DNA of 11,556 bases from Dasytiphilus stammeri_B (GCA_037083765.1 JBAPLS010000016.1:1-11556), one strand, 5' to 3'. Numbered from the stretch's first letter, positions 1 to 7,274 are shown. Notes: a model not told the origin generated them from the sequence alone. Numbers and translations: made by a program.

Positions 1-548
1 TCACCTCGCACGATATAACCTTTAGAAATTATGGTGGCTAATAATCTTATTATGTTAGCTTCAGTAGCAAAGTCCATAGTGAGATATGAATGGTTCCAAT
101 CTCCCACGACTCCCATTCGTATAAAATCTTTTTTTTGCATCTTTATTTGTTCTGTTACATATGTGCGACATGCTTTTCTAAAAGTTTCGGCACTTACTGT
201 AAGATTTGGTTTGCCTATTTTTTCTTCTACTTTTAATTCAATAGGTAATCCATGACAATCCCAACCCGGAATATATGGAGAATCAAAACCGGATAAACCT
301 TTTGCTTTTATAATAATGTCTTTAATAATTTTATTAACTGCATGCCCCATATGAAGATTACCATTGGCATACGGCNGACCATCATGAAGAATAAATAACG
401 GTTTATCTTTTTTAGCATTACGTATTAATTGATAAAGATTATCATCATCCCATTTCTGAATTATTTTAGGTTCTTTTTGAGCAAGATGTCCTCGCATGGA
501 AAAACTAGTTTTAGGAAGATTTAATGTGGATTTAAAGTTATTTTTCAT
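1..548 (-). CDS. ileS: Isoleucyl-tRNA synthetase, N-terminal part (gene runs off the left edge)
   Basis: Class I aminoacyl-tRNA synthetase that charges tRNA-Ile with isoleucine in the cytoplasm. Only the first 182 codons are in the window; the E. coli enzyme is about 938 residues. The start ATG (548-546) gives MKNNFKSTLNLPKTSFSMRG, which lines up end to end with E. coli IleS. Visible motifs are FILHDGxPYANG (residues 52-63), the class I signature in the variant form HMGH (66-69) instead of HIGH, the PYIPGWDCHGLPIE block (91-104) and DFIRMGVVGDW (141-151). The single N at position 376 is the middle base of codon 58 (CNG), where the family has proline (HDGPPYANG), so the base on this strand is probably C. 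The Shine-Dalgarno sequence is weak. In E. coli ribF precedes ileS on the same strand; here that place holds only eroded sequence. Confidence 0.97.
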   Translation of the reverse strand, partial: MKNNFKSTLNLPKTSFSMRGHLAQKEPKIIQKWDDDNLYQLIRNAKKDKPLFILHDGXPYANGNLHMGHAVNKIIKDIIIKAKGLSGFDSPYIPGWDCHGLPIELKVEEKIGKPNLTVSAETFRKACRTYVTEQIKMQKKDFIRMGVVGDWNHSYLTMDFATEANIIRLLATIISKGYIVRG

Positions 549-639
549 GGCAAAAGTTATGATTTCTTTTCATTAAAGAATGCTAATTTTTCTATCCATA
601 ATAACATAATCTATTTTGTTAAATATAATCTAGTTATTT

Positions 640-870
640 TAGGATTTTTTCTTATTTCAGAATCAAGATTTTTACTTTTGATATAATTTCAGTCAACTTT
701 ACTATAAAATAATTGATACTAATAATCATTACGAAATTATTAGCTAAGCTAACTAATGTTAGTTCTTACCTACGATTTATCTGAGCGAGGGAATATTAAG
801 GAATTATATTATTCTCTATTAGTGAAATTTCATCTCTAAACTACAGCCTAAATCTCACTGCTACTTATTT
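640..870 (-). pseudogene. ribF: Probable eroded remnant of ribF (FAD synthetase / riboflavin kinase)
   Basis: No open frame survives, but short stretches on this strand match conserved RibF blocks in the right order. ATAAGTAGCA (868-859) reads I-S-S and fits the ISSTAVRQAL block. The stretch 837-792 (AGAGAT...TTTCA.CTA...GAGAAT...CCTTAATATT) fits GDF.LAE.LLGHPYSI. The stretch 773-733 (GTAGGT...AACT...GCTAATA) fits LGRTIGFPTAN. The stretch 678-642 (AAAGTAAAAATCTTGATT, then AAAAAATCC) fits LEVHLLD followed by RKKIR. The position, between rpsT and ileS and in the ileS orientation, is exactly where enterobacteria carry ribF. Stops and frameshifts are many, and net deletion has shortened the spacing. 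I matched this by eye in AT-rich sequence, so chance similarity is possible for any one block; the order and synteny carry the case. Confidence 0.5.
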
Positions 871-941
871 TAGTTTCGCTAATTCGATATTAATTCTATC
901 GTAGTAAAATATACCGATGATTAATTCTTACTTAAATAATA

Positions 942-969
942 TTGACAAACTCAAACAATAATGCATACT
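942..969 (+). promoter_or_regulatory. Sigma-70 promoter for rpsT
   Basis: A perfect -35 hexamer TTGACA (942-947) is followed by a 16-base spacer and the -10 hexamer CATACT (964-969, four of six consensus bases). Transcription would begin near 976, giving a leader of about 28 bases before the rpsT start. It is the best sigma-70 type promoter I found in the window and sits where a promoter is needed. Confidence 0.6.
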
Positions 970-1003
970 TCTTGTGAAGAAGTAAGAAAGAGGATATTAA
1001 ACA

Positions 1004-1264
1004 TTGGCTAATCTAAAATCATCTAAAAAAAGAATAATAAAATCAGAAAAACGTCGTAAACAAAATGTGAGTCATCGATCTATGTTACGAACTTTTATTA
1101 AAAAAGTTTATTCGTCTATAAAGACCGGTGATAAATTATCAGCAACCAACGCCTTTAATATTATGCAACCTATTGTAGATAGACTAGCTACTAAAGGCTT
1201 GATACATAAAAATAAAGCCGCTCGTCATAAATCTAACTTAATGAAACATATTATTAATATGTAA
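1004..1264 (+). CDS. rpsT: 30S ribosomal protein S20, with a TTG start codon
   Basis: Small-subunit ribosomal protein that binds the 5' domain of 16S rRNA during 30S assembly. The 86-residue product matches E. coli S20 along its whole length, including MANLKSSKKR at the start, RTFIKKVY (29-36), MQPIVDR (54-60) and KGLIHKNKAARHKSNL (64-79). The start is TTG (1004-1006), preceded by AAGAGGA (988-994) at a 9-base gap; there is no ATG that would give the conserved N-terminus. E. coli rpsT also starts with UUG, and that weak codon is part of S20 translational autoregulation there. The gene converges on dnaJ with only 27 bases between the stop codons, and I see no clear terminator in that gap. Confidence 0.98.
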   Translation: MANLKSSKKRIIKSEKRRKQNVSHRSMLRTFIKKVYSSIKTGDKLSATNAFNIMQPIVDRLATKGLIHKNKAARHKSNLMKHIINM

Positions 1265-1291
1265 GATGAATATCGTTATAACTGGATGAGT

Positions 1292-2428
1292 TTAGCGAGT
1301 TAAATCATCAAAAAATTTTTTTACACCTTCAAAAAAAGTTCTGGATCTGGGGTGATTATATTCTCCCGAAGAATAATTAATATTTTTTTCTAATTCCCGC
1401 AACATTTCTTTCTGTCGTTCATTTAAATTCACCGGCGTTTCCACTACAATCTTACATAATAAATCTCCCGTAAATCCTCCCCGTAATGATTTAACTCCTT
1501 TACCTCGCATACGGAATAATTTTCCAGTTTGAGTTTCGGGGGGAACTTTTATTTTTATACGTCCTCCTAAAGTAGGCACTTCTATTTCTCCTCCTAGAGC
1601 AGCCATTCCAAAACTAATTGGCACATCACAATACAGATTATTTTTATCTCTTGCAAAGATGGGATGTTTTTTGACTTCAATTTGAACGTATAAATCACCA
1701 GCTGAAGATCCACAATCTCCTACTGCTCCTTCTCCTGATAAACGAATTCGATCTCCATTATCTACTCCCGCCGGAATTTTTACGGAGAGAATTTTATTTT
1801 TTTCTGTTCTTCCTCGTCCTCGACAATATATACATGGATCCTTAATAAGTGTTCCCTGTCCGTGACAGTAAGGACAAGTTTGCTGGACGGTAAAAAAACC
1901 TTGACGTAATTGAATTTGGCCAGTCCCCTGACAACTAGAACATGGGACGGGAGCAGTACCTAATTTGCAACCTTTTCCCTTACAATGAGGACAGCGTTCT
2001 AGGGTGGGAAGACGTATTTCTTTAGTTACCCCGCGAACTGCTTCCTCTAAAGTAAGACTTAGAGTATATTGTAAATCAGAACCTCTGGATGGACGATTTT
2101 GCCGACGACTACTTCCGAAAATATCTCCAAAAACTTCTCCAAAAATTTCACTAAAATCAGTACTAGAGTTACTGAATTCACTTTCATAACTGGCTGGACC
2201 TTGTTCAAACGCAGCATGTCCATATTGATCATATGCAGATCTTTTTTGAGAATCCATGAGAATTTCATATGCTTCTTTAACTTCTTTAAAATGAGATTCT
2301 GCATCTTTATTACCGGCATTACGATCCGGATGATATCTCATAGCTAATCGTTTATAGGCTTTTTTTATCTCACGTTCATCTGCGGATTTCGAAACGCCTA
2401 AAATTTCATAATAATCTTTTTTTGCCAT
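1292..2428 (-). CDS. dnaJ: Chaperone protein DnaJ (Hsp40), type I
   Basis: Co-chaperone that delivers unfolded clients to DnaK and stimulates its ATPase. The 378 residues (E. coli 376) show the full type I layout. The J domain spans 1-70 with the HPD motif at 33-35. A short G/F region follows (about 77-112). Four CxxCxGxG zinc-binding repeats start at C146, C163, C185 and C199. The C-terminal substrate-binding domains run from about 210 to 335. The DIF-type motif in the G/F region is kept (EIFGEVFGDIFG), but most of the surrounding glycines seen in E. coli are replaced by S, E and N. The start ATG has AGGA (2440-2437) eight bases upstream. dnaJ lies 143 bases downstream of dnaK on the same strand, as in the enterobacterial dnaKJ operon, so it is probably co-transcribed from the dnaK heat-shock promoter. 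Confidence 0.98.
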   Translation of the reverse strand: MAKKDYYEILGVSKSADEREIKKAYKRLAMRYHPDRNAGNKDAESHFKEVKEAYEILMDSQKRSAYDQYGHAAFEQGPASYESEFSNSSTDFSEIFGEVFGDIFGSSRRQNRPSRGSDLQYTLSLTLEEAVRGVTKEIRLPTLERCPHCKGKGCKLGTAPVPCSSCQGTGQIQLRQGFFTVQQTCPYCHGQGTLIKDPCIYCRGRGRTEKNKILSVKIPAGVDNGDRIRLSGEGAVGDCGSSAGDLYVQIEVKKHPIFARDKNNLYCDVPISFGMAALGGEIEVPTLGGRIKIKVPPETQTGKLFRMRGKGVKSLRGGFTGDLLCKIVVETPVNLNERQKEMLRELEKNINYSSGEYNHPRSRTFFEGVKKFFDDLTR

Positions 2429-2571
2429 TTCGAAGATCCTACTATCCTTAATATAATTAAAGGGTACTACAAATACATACCACTAGATGATTCTCTCTAA
2501 ACCTTACTACTAAGATTATCAATTGTCTCATTCTACCGTATTCATCAATCTAAAACGGTAAATGTTTTTTT

Positions 2572-4512
2572 TCATTTTTTATCTTTATCTTCTTTATCTT
2601 CTTTGACTTCTTCAAACTCCGCATCTACCACATCTTTATCTTTTCGTTGTTCCTTCTGTGATGATGATTCTCTTGTTACGGAATCATCTTGGGATTGTTC
2701 TGTTTTATAAAGCTCTATTAATTTACTTGAAATTTGGATCAAGGATTGTATTTTAGCCTCTATTGAAGCTTTATCTTCTCCTTTCACTACTGAATCTAGT
2801 TCTTCTAATGCTTTTTCAATGTTCTTTTTATCATCAGCAGGTAACTTACTACTTACTTCTTGTAGTTGTTTACGGGTGCTATGTGATAAATGATCGGCTT
2901 GATTGCGTAATTGTACTAATTCTTCAAATTTACGATCTGCTTCAGCATTTGATTCAGCGTCTCGAACCATATTTTGGATTTCTTTTTCATTTAAGCCGGA
3001 TGAAGCTTTGATAATAATTTTTTGTTCTTTTCCACTCTTCTTATCTTTGGCTGAAACATGTAAAATACCATCAGCATCAATATCAAAGGTTACTTCAATC
3101 TGTGGAATTCCTCGCGGAGCTGAATAGATACCATCCAGATTAAATTGACCTAAAGATTTATTATCTGCCGCGCGCTTGCGTTCTCCTTGTAAGACATGAA
3201 TAGTAACAGCCGATTGATTATCTTCTGCTGTAGAGAAGACTTGACTATGTTTAGTAGGAATAGTAGTATTTTTAGCAATAAGAGAAGTCATTACTCCTCC
3301 TAATGTTTCAATGCCTAATGACAAAGGAGTAACATCTAATAACAACACATCTTTCACATCACCTGCTAATACACCTCCTTGAACTGCGGCCCCCACGGCT
3401 ACTGCTTCATCTGGATTAACATCTTTACGCGGTTCTTTACCAAAAAAAGATGCCACTTTTGCTTGAACCATTGGCATTCTAGTCTGTCCACCTACTAAGA
3501 TTACATCATCAATATCACCCACCGATAATCCGGCATCTTTTAATGCAATTTTTACTGGTTCAATAGATTTATTCACTAAATCTTCTACTAAAGATTCTAA
3601 TTTAGCACGAGTAACTTTAATATTCAAATGTTTTGGGCCGCTAGAATCCGCTGTTATATATGGTAGATTAACATCTGTCTGTTGTGCAGACGAAAGTTCA
3701 ATTTTCGCTTTTTCAGCAGATTCTTTTAAACGCTGCATAGCAAGGGGGTCATTACGTAAGTCAATTCCTTGGTCCTTCTTAAATTCTGATACTAAATAGT
3801 TAATAAGACGACTATCAAAATCTTCTCCACCTAGATGAGTATCTCCATTAGTAGCTAGCACTTCAAAAGTTTTTTCTCCATCTACATGATCTATTTCAAT
3901 AATAGAAATATCAAAAGTTCCTCCTCCTAAATCGTAGACAGCAATAGTACGATTAGTCTTAGTCTTATCTAACCCATAAGCCAATGCAGCGGCAGTAGGT
4001 TCATTAATAATACGCTTAACCTCAAGACCCGCAATTCTCCCTGCATCTTTAGTTGCTTGACGCTGTGCATCATTAAAGTAAGCGGGCACAGTAATCACTG
4101 CTTCAGTAATAGATGATCCTAAATAATCTTCCGCGGTTTTTTTCATTTTTTTTAAAACTTCGGCAGAAATTTGAGGCGGTGCCATTTTTTTTCCTTTAAT
4201 ATCTAACCAGGCATCCCCATTAGCAGCCGCTATAATCTTATAGGGCATAATATTTACGTCCCGTTGTACTTCTTCATCTTGAAATTTTCGTCCAATCAGA
4301 CGTTTAATAGCAAATAACGTGTTTTGTGGATTAGTTACGGCCTGACGCTTAGCAGGCTGACCTACTAGAGTTTCTCCGTCTTGAGTGAAGGCTATTATTG
4401 AAGGTGTAGTACGATCTCCTTCAGCATTTTCTAATACTCTAGGTTTTCCACCTTCCATAATGGCCACACAAGAATTGGTGGTGCCTAAGTCAATACCAAT
4501 AATTTTACCCAT
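2572..4512 (-). CDS. dnaK: Chaperone protein DnaK (Hsp70)
   Basis: ATP-dependent cytosolic chaperone that works with DnaJ and GrpE. The 646 residues (E. coli 638) are highly conserved. The nucleotide-binding domain holds the three Hsp70 signatures: IDLGTTNSC (7-15), VYDLGGGTFDISII (192-205, with T199, the autophosphorylation site in E. coli) and VILVGGQTRMPMVQ (about 340). Catalytic K70 is in place. The interdomain linker motif DVLLLDVTPLSL lies near 390, followed by the substrate-binding domain and helical lid. The C-terminus keeps the VVDAEFEEV motif but ends in KEDKEDKDKK instead of KDKK: a 9-base unit (AAAGAAGAT) is repeated, adding six charged residues. The start has GGAG (4524-4521) eight bases upstream. 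A sigma-32 type promoter lies about 120 bases upstream. dnaK is divergent from metK across a rearrangement joint. Confidence 0.99.
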   Translation of the reverse strand: MGKIIGIDLGTTNSCVAIMEGGKPRVLENAEGDRTTPSIIAFTQDGETLVGQPAKRQAVTNPQNTLFAIKRLIGRKFQDEEVQRDVNIMPYKIIAAANGDAWLDIKGKKMAPPQISAEVLKKMKKTAEDYLGSSITEAVITVPAYFNDAQRQATKDAGRIAGLEVKRIINEPTAAALAYGLDKTKTNRTIAVYDLGGGTFDISIIEIDHVDGEKTFEVLATNGDTHLGGEDFDSRLINYLVSEFKKDQGIDLRNDPLAMQRLKESAEKAKIELSSAQQTDVNLPYITADSSGPKHLNIKVTRAKLESLVEDLVNKSIEPVKIALKDAGLSVGDIDDVILVGGQTRMPMVQAKVASFFGKEPRKDVNPDEAVAVGAAVQGGVLAGDVKDVLLLDVTPLSLGIETLGGVMTSLIAKNTTIPTKHSQVFSTAEDNQSAVTIHVLQGERKRAADNKSLGQFNLDGIYSAPRGIPQIEVTFDIDADGILHVSAKDKKSGKEQKIIIKASSGLNEKEIQNMVRDAESNAEADRKFEELVQLRNQADHLSHSTRKQLQEVSSKLPADDKKNIEKALEELDSVVKGEDKASIEAKIQSLIQISSKLIELYKTEQSQDDSVTRESSSQKEQRKDKDVVDAEFEEVKEDKEDKDKK

Positions 4513-4882
4513 CTTAACGTCTCCACTAATTTAGTCGTCAACATAGCTATGAACCTTTTTATAAGGGCTTAATTATTTTTTTTAATCGCCCGTAGTTTGT
4601 TTATTTATATAGGTTCAGGACTTTAATACTTAAAAAGTGGGGCTCCTTTTGAACTCATCAAGGGGGTCAAGAAAAAAATTTTCTTACTTACCATATTTTT
4701 TATATTTTCCTTAATAGGAAATTTGTCAATTGTGAAAATATCTAATTTATTTTAAAATTAAAATGTATTTTATATTTTTATCCGCTTACCGATTAGCACT
4801 TATGTTTAGTCACATTATAAAGAAGCTTTAGCGTATCAATTTTTTCTTTTCAAGATGGATGTTATAAGGATAATGCAATACA
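4513..4882. other. Intergenic region between dnaK and metK (divergent)
   Basis: A 370-base spacer. The part nearest dnaK (4513-4670) holds its leader and the sigma-32 promoter. The rest (about 4671-4882) is very AT-rich. A possible metK promoter is TTGTCA (4723-4728), a 17-base spacer and TTTATT (4746-4751), but the match is weak in such sequence. I see no pair of MetJ operator repeats (AGACGTCT-like) and no SAM riboswitch-like structure in front of metK. This spacer is also a rearrangement joint relative to E. coli. Confidence 0.6.
4635..4662 (-). promoter_or_regulatory. Sigma-32 (heat-shock) promoter for dnaKJ
   Basis: Read on the minus strand, CCCCCTTGATGA ends at 4655 and contains the -35 element CTTGATG (4662-4656). 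A 13-base spacer follows, then the -10 element CCCCACTT (4642-4635), with one mismatch to CCCCATnT. From memory, E. coli dnaK P1 has the same 12-base CCCCCTTGATGA block, the same spacing and CCCCATTT. The predicted transcript would start near 4628, leaving a leader of about 115 bases, similar to E. coli. G+C-rich motifs like these stand out against the AT-rich spacer, which argues for selection. Confidence 0.85.
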
Positions 4883-6028
4883 ATGTCTGAATATTTTTTT
4901 ACTTCTGAGTCTGTATCTGAAGGTCATCCTGACAAAATTGCCGATCAAATTTCTGATGCCGTATTAGATGCAATAATACAGCAAGATTTTAGAGCACGTG
5001 TGGCATGTGAAACCTACGTAAAAACTGGGATGGTATTAGTAGGAGGAGAAATTACTACTACTGCGTGGGTAGATATTGAAGATATTGTTCGTGATACAGT
5101 GCGTAAAATTGGTTATGTTAACTCCGACATGGGTTTTGATGCTAATTCATGTGCAGTAATCAATGCGATAGGAAAACAATCTACCGACATTAATTTAGGT
5201 ATTAATCGTTCTCAATCGTGGGAACAAGGAGCAGGAGATCAAGGGGTAATGTTTGGTTATGCGACTAATGAAACTGATGTATTAATGCCGGCGCCATTAA
5301 CTTACGCTCATCGTTTGGTAAAAAGACAGTCGGAATTACGAAAAATGAAAATGCTACCTTGGTTACGTCCAGATGCCAAAAGTCAGGTAACTTTGAAATA
5401 TAATAATGGAAAAATTATAGGGGTAGATACAGTAGTTTTTTCTACTCAACATAGTGAGGAAATAACCTATCTTCAGCTACAGGAAGCAATTATGGAAGAA
5501 ATTATCAAACCGGTATTGCCTACTCAGTGGTTAAATAATAATACTAAATATTTTATAAATCCTACTGGAAGATTTGTAATTGGTGGTCCTATGGGAGACT
5601 GTGGATTAACCGGTCGAAAAATTATTGTAGATACTTATGGTGGCATGGCTCGTCATGGTGGCGGAGCATTTTCTGGTAAAGATCCTTCTAAAGTAGATAG
5701 ATCTGGAGCATATGCTGCTCGTTATGTAGCAAAAAATATTGTAGCCGCAGGTTTAGCTGATCGATGTGAAATCCAAGTCTCGTATGCTATTGGAATCTCG
5801 GAACCCACTTCTATTATGGTAGAAACCTTTGGGACTGGTAAAAAATCTAATGAACACTTAATTTCTCTGATACGAAAATATTTTGATCTGAGACCATATG
5901 GGATAATAAGTATGTTAGACTTGTTACAACCCATATATTTCGATACCGCTTCTTATGGACATTTTGGTAGATCTCATTTTTCATGGGAACAAACAGATAA
6001 AATTTCCTTTTTAAAGGAAGAAGCCTAA
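4883..6028 (+). CDS. metK: S-adenosylmethionine synthase (methionine adenosyltransferase)
   Basis: Makes S-adenosylmethionine from methionine and ATP, the methyl donor for TrmB further along the window. The 381 residues (E. coli 384) match throughout. Visible are SEGHPDKIADQISDAVLDA (12-30, with catalytic H15), GGEITTTAWVDI (54-65), the ATP-site motif GAGDQG (116-121), PTGRFVIGGPMGDCGLTGR (227-245) and the phosphate-binding loop GGGAFSGKDPSKVDRS (259-274). Conserved cysteines C90 and C240 are present. The last three residues of the E. coli protein are missing. AAGGA (4866-4870) lies 12 bases before the ATG, a rather long gap. An ATG at 4873 opens only a five-codon frame overlapping the start. 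There is no galP or endA downstream as in E. coli; gshB follows after 292 bases. Confidence 0.98.
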   Translation: MSEYFFTSESVSEGHPDKIADQISDAVLDAIIQQDFRARVACETYVKTGMVLVGGEITTTAWVDIEDIVRDTVRKIGYVNSDMGFDANSCAVINAIGKQSTDINLGINRSQSWEQGAGDQGVMFGYATNETDVLMPAPLTYAHRLVKRQSELRKMKMLPWLRPDAKSQVTLKYNNGKIIGVDTVVFSTQHSEEITYLQLQEAIMEEIIKPVLPTQWLNNNTKYFINPTGRFVIGGPMGDCGLTGRKIIVDTYGGMARHGGGAFSGKDPSKVDRSGAYAARYVAKNIVAAGLADRCEIQVSYAIGISEPTSIMVETFGTGKKSNEHLISLIRKYFDLRPYGIISMLDLLQPIYFDTASYGHFGRSHFSWEQTDKISFLKEEA

Positions 6029-6139
6029 ATTGAGAGTCAAAAATACTTATTTCTTTTATTAATGAAAGTTAAATGTCTTGCGAGTTCAAGTGATTTACGT
6101 AAAAGTATGAATTTAAGAATAATTTTCTTTACCTGAGAG

Positions 6140-6295
6140 TAAGATTGGAACATGTCTATTTTGATTCGTGACAATTATAATCAGCAAATAACAATATTAA
6201 TTGTTATCACGCCAGAGGATCTATAAAATCAGACATCAAACTAACATCAAAATACGCAGAATATCCATTCTTGATCCCATTATACAATAAACATT
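6140..6295 (+). pseudogene. rsmE: Possible eroded remnant of rsmE (16S rRNA m3U1498 methyltransferase)
   Basis: In E. coli rsmE lies directly upstream of gshB. Here the 292-base metK-gshB gap has no open frame, but it contains short matches to RsmE in order. The stretch 6200-6223 reads I-V-I-T-P-E-D-L and fits the family motif LLIGPEGGL. The stretch 6264-6293 (ATTCTTGATCCCATTATACA core) fits the ILLGPRVLRTET motif of the SPOUT knot. GGAACATGT near 6147 could derive from the CEQCGR block. Loss of the glycines, stop codons and short spacing would make this non-functional. The matches are few and made by eye, so chance is a real alternative. The same stretch carries a perfect 8-bp inverted repeat, ATAACAAT-ATTA-ATTGTTAT (6188-6207), with no T-run after it. 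Confidence 0.4.
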
Positions 6296-6320
6296 CTAAA
6301 ATTTTATTAGAGACTAAGAA

Positions 6321-7274
6321 ATGATTAAACTAGGTATTGTAATGGATCCTATATCTCAGATCCATCTGAAAAAAGACACGAGCTTAGCTCTTTTGATAGA
6401 AGCTCAACGACGTAAGTGGAAAATTTTTTATATGGAACTTCATGATATATATCTATGTAATGAAGTTGCTTGTGCATTAACCAGAACAATCTCTATTGTA
6501 GAACATCAATCTCCTTGTTATTCATTTGGTCCTGAACATCATATTAATCTTAACGATCTGAATGTTATTTTAATGCGTAAAGATCCTCCGGTAGACTCAG
6601 AATTTATTTATGCTACACATATTTTGGAACGGGCAGAAAATACAGGAACTTTAATAGTCAATAAACCCCGTAGTTTACGGGACTGTAATGAAAAAATTTT
6701 TGCTTCTTGCTTTCCTCATTTTATTCCCGATAGTTTAGTAACCAGTAATAAAGAGATTATATATAATTTCTATCGTTTGCATGGAGATATTGTTTTAAAA
6801 CCCTTAGATGGTAAAGGAGGAGAATCCATTTTTCGGTTAACCAAGAATGATCCTAATATATCAGTAATCATTGAAATAATGACTAATTATGGCCATAATT
6901 ACTGTATGGTACAATCTTTTCTTCCTGATATCATCAAAGGAGGAGATAAAAGAGTCTTTATAGTGGATGGACAGCCAGTCCAATATTGTTTAGCCAGAAT
7001 TCCCCCGGTCGGTGAAATACGCGGCAATCTAGCAGTAGGAGGATATGGAAAAGTCCAATCTTTGTCAAAAATAGATTGGGATATTGCGACGAGCGTAAGT
7101 TCTACTTTCAAAGAAATGGGTTTATTATTTGTAGGTTTAGATATTATTGGAAATAAATTAACAGAAATTAATATCACTAGTCCAACTGGAGTACAAGAAA
7201 TTGAATCCGAATGTTCCCTTTCTATCTCCGGTATGATCATGGATATGATAGAAAATACAATAAATCAGAGATAA
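6321..7274 (+). CDS. gshB: Glutathione synthetase
   Basis: ATP-grasp ligase that joins gamma-glutamylcysteine and glycine, the second step of glutathione synthesis. The 317 residues (E. coli 316) align over the full length. Visible are MIKLGIVMDPI (1-11), the MRKDPP motif (85-90), LIVNKPRSLRDCNEK (111-125), the ATP-grasp lysine and glycine loop KPLDGKGGESIF (160-171), LARIPPVGEIRGNL (224-237), and the metal and ATP site FVGLDIIG...TEINITSPT (270-289, with D274, E282 and N284). The start ATG has AGAG (6309-6312) eight bases upstream. The stop codon is four bases before the next gene, so gshB and yqgF are probably one transcript. In E. coli yqgE sits between them; here it has been removed cleanly. 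The gene for step one, gshA, is not in the window. Confidence 0.98.
   Translation: MIKLGIVMDPISQIHLKKDTSLALLIEAQRRKWKIFYMELHDIYLCNEVACALTRTISIVEHQSPCYSFGPEHHINLNDLNVILMRKDPPVDSEFIYATHILERAENTGTLIVNKPRSLRDCNEKIFASCFPHFIPDSLVTSNKEIIYNFYRLHGDIVLKPLDGKGGESIFRLTKNDPNISVIIEIMTNYGHNYCMVQSFLPDIIKGGDKRVFIVDGQPVQYCLARIPPVGEIRGNLAVGGYGKVQSLSKIDWDIATSVSSTFKEMGLLFVGLDIIGNKLTEINITSPTGVQEIESECSLSISGMIMDMIENTINQR

Larger units (their letters stand above)
549..1003. other. Intergenic region between ileS and rpsT (divergent)
   Basis: A 455-base gap with no intact coding frame that I can support. The right end (about 940-1003) carries the rpsT promoter and ribosome binding site. The middle (about 640-870) holds the probable ribF remnant on the minus strand. 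A small inverted repeat, AACTAA-TG-TTAGTT, lies at 751-764, next to the palindrome TTAGCTAA at 740-747; both overlap the remnant and may be chance. The ileS promoter must also lie here, but I see no clear -35/-10 pair for it. Confidence 0.7.

Noticed and set aside
31..255. Open frame of 74 codons on the plus strand at the left end
   Set aside because: It lies opposite ileS, whose minus-strand frame matches the E. coli protein throughout.
2004..2347. Plus- and minus-strand open frames of 61 to 86 codons inside dnaJ
   Set aside because: They are shadows of the DnaJ frame; their products show no recognisable motif.
2534..2560. Inverted repeat TACCGT/ACGGTA followed by a T-run on the plus strand, between dnaK and dnaJ
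   Set aside because: The T-run is on the wrong strand for the dnaKJ transcript, the loop is 15 bases, and no plus-strand gene ends there.
4873..4890. Five-codon frame overlapping the metK start, considered as a leader peptide
   Set aside because: The ribosome site is only two bases from its ATG, which is too close for good initiation.
6188..6207. Perfect 8-bp inverted repeat ATAACAAT/ATTGTTAT upstream of gshB, considered as a terminator or operator
   Set aside because: No T-run follows, only one G-C pair per arm, and such repeats are easily found by chance in AT-rich spacers.
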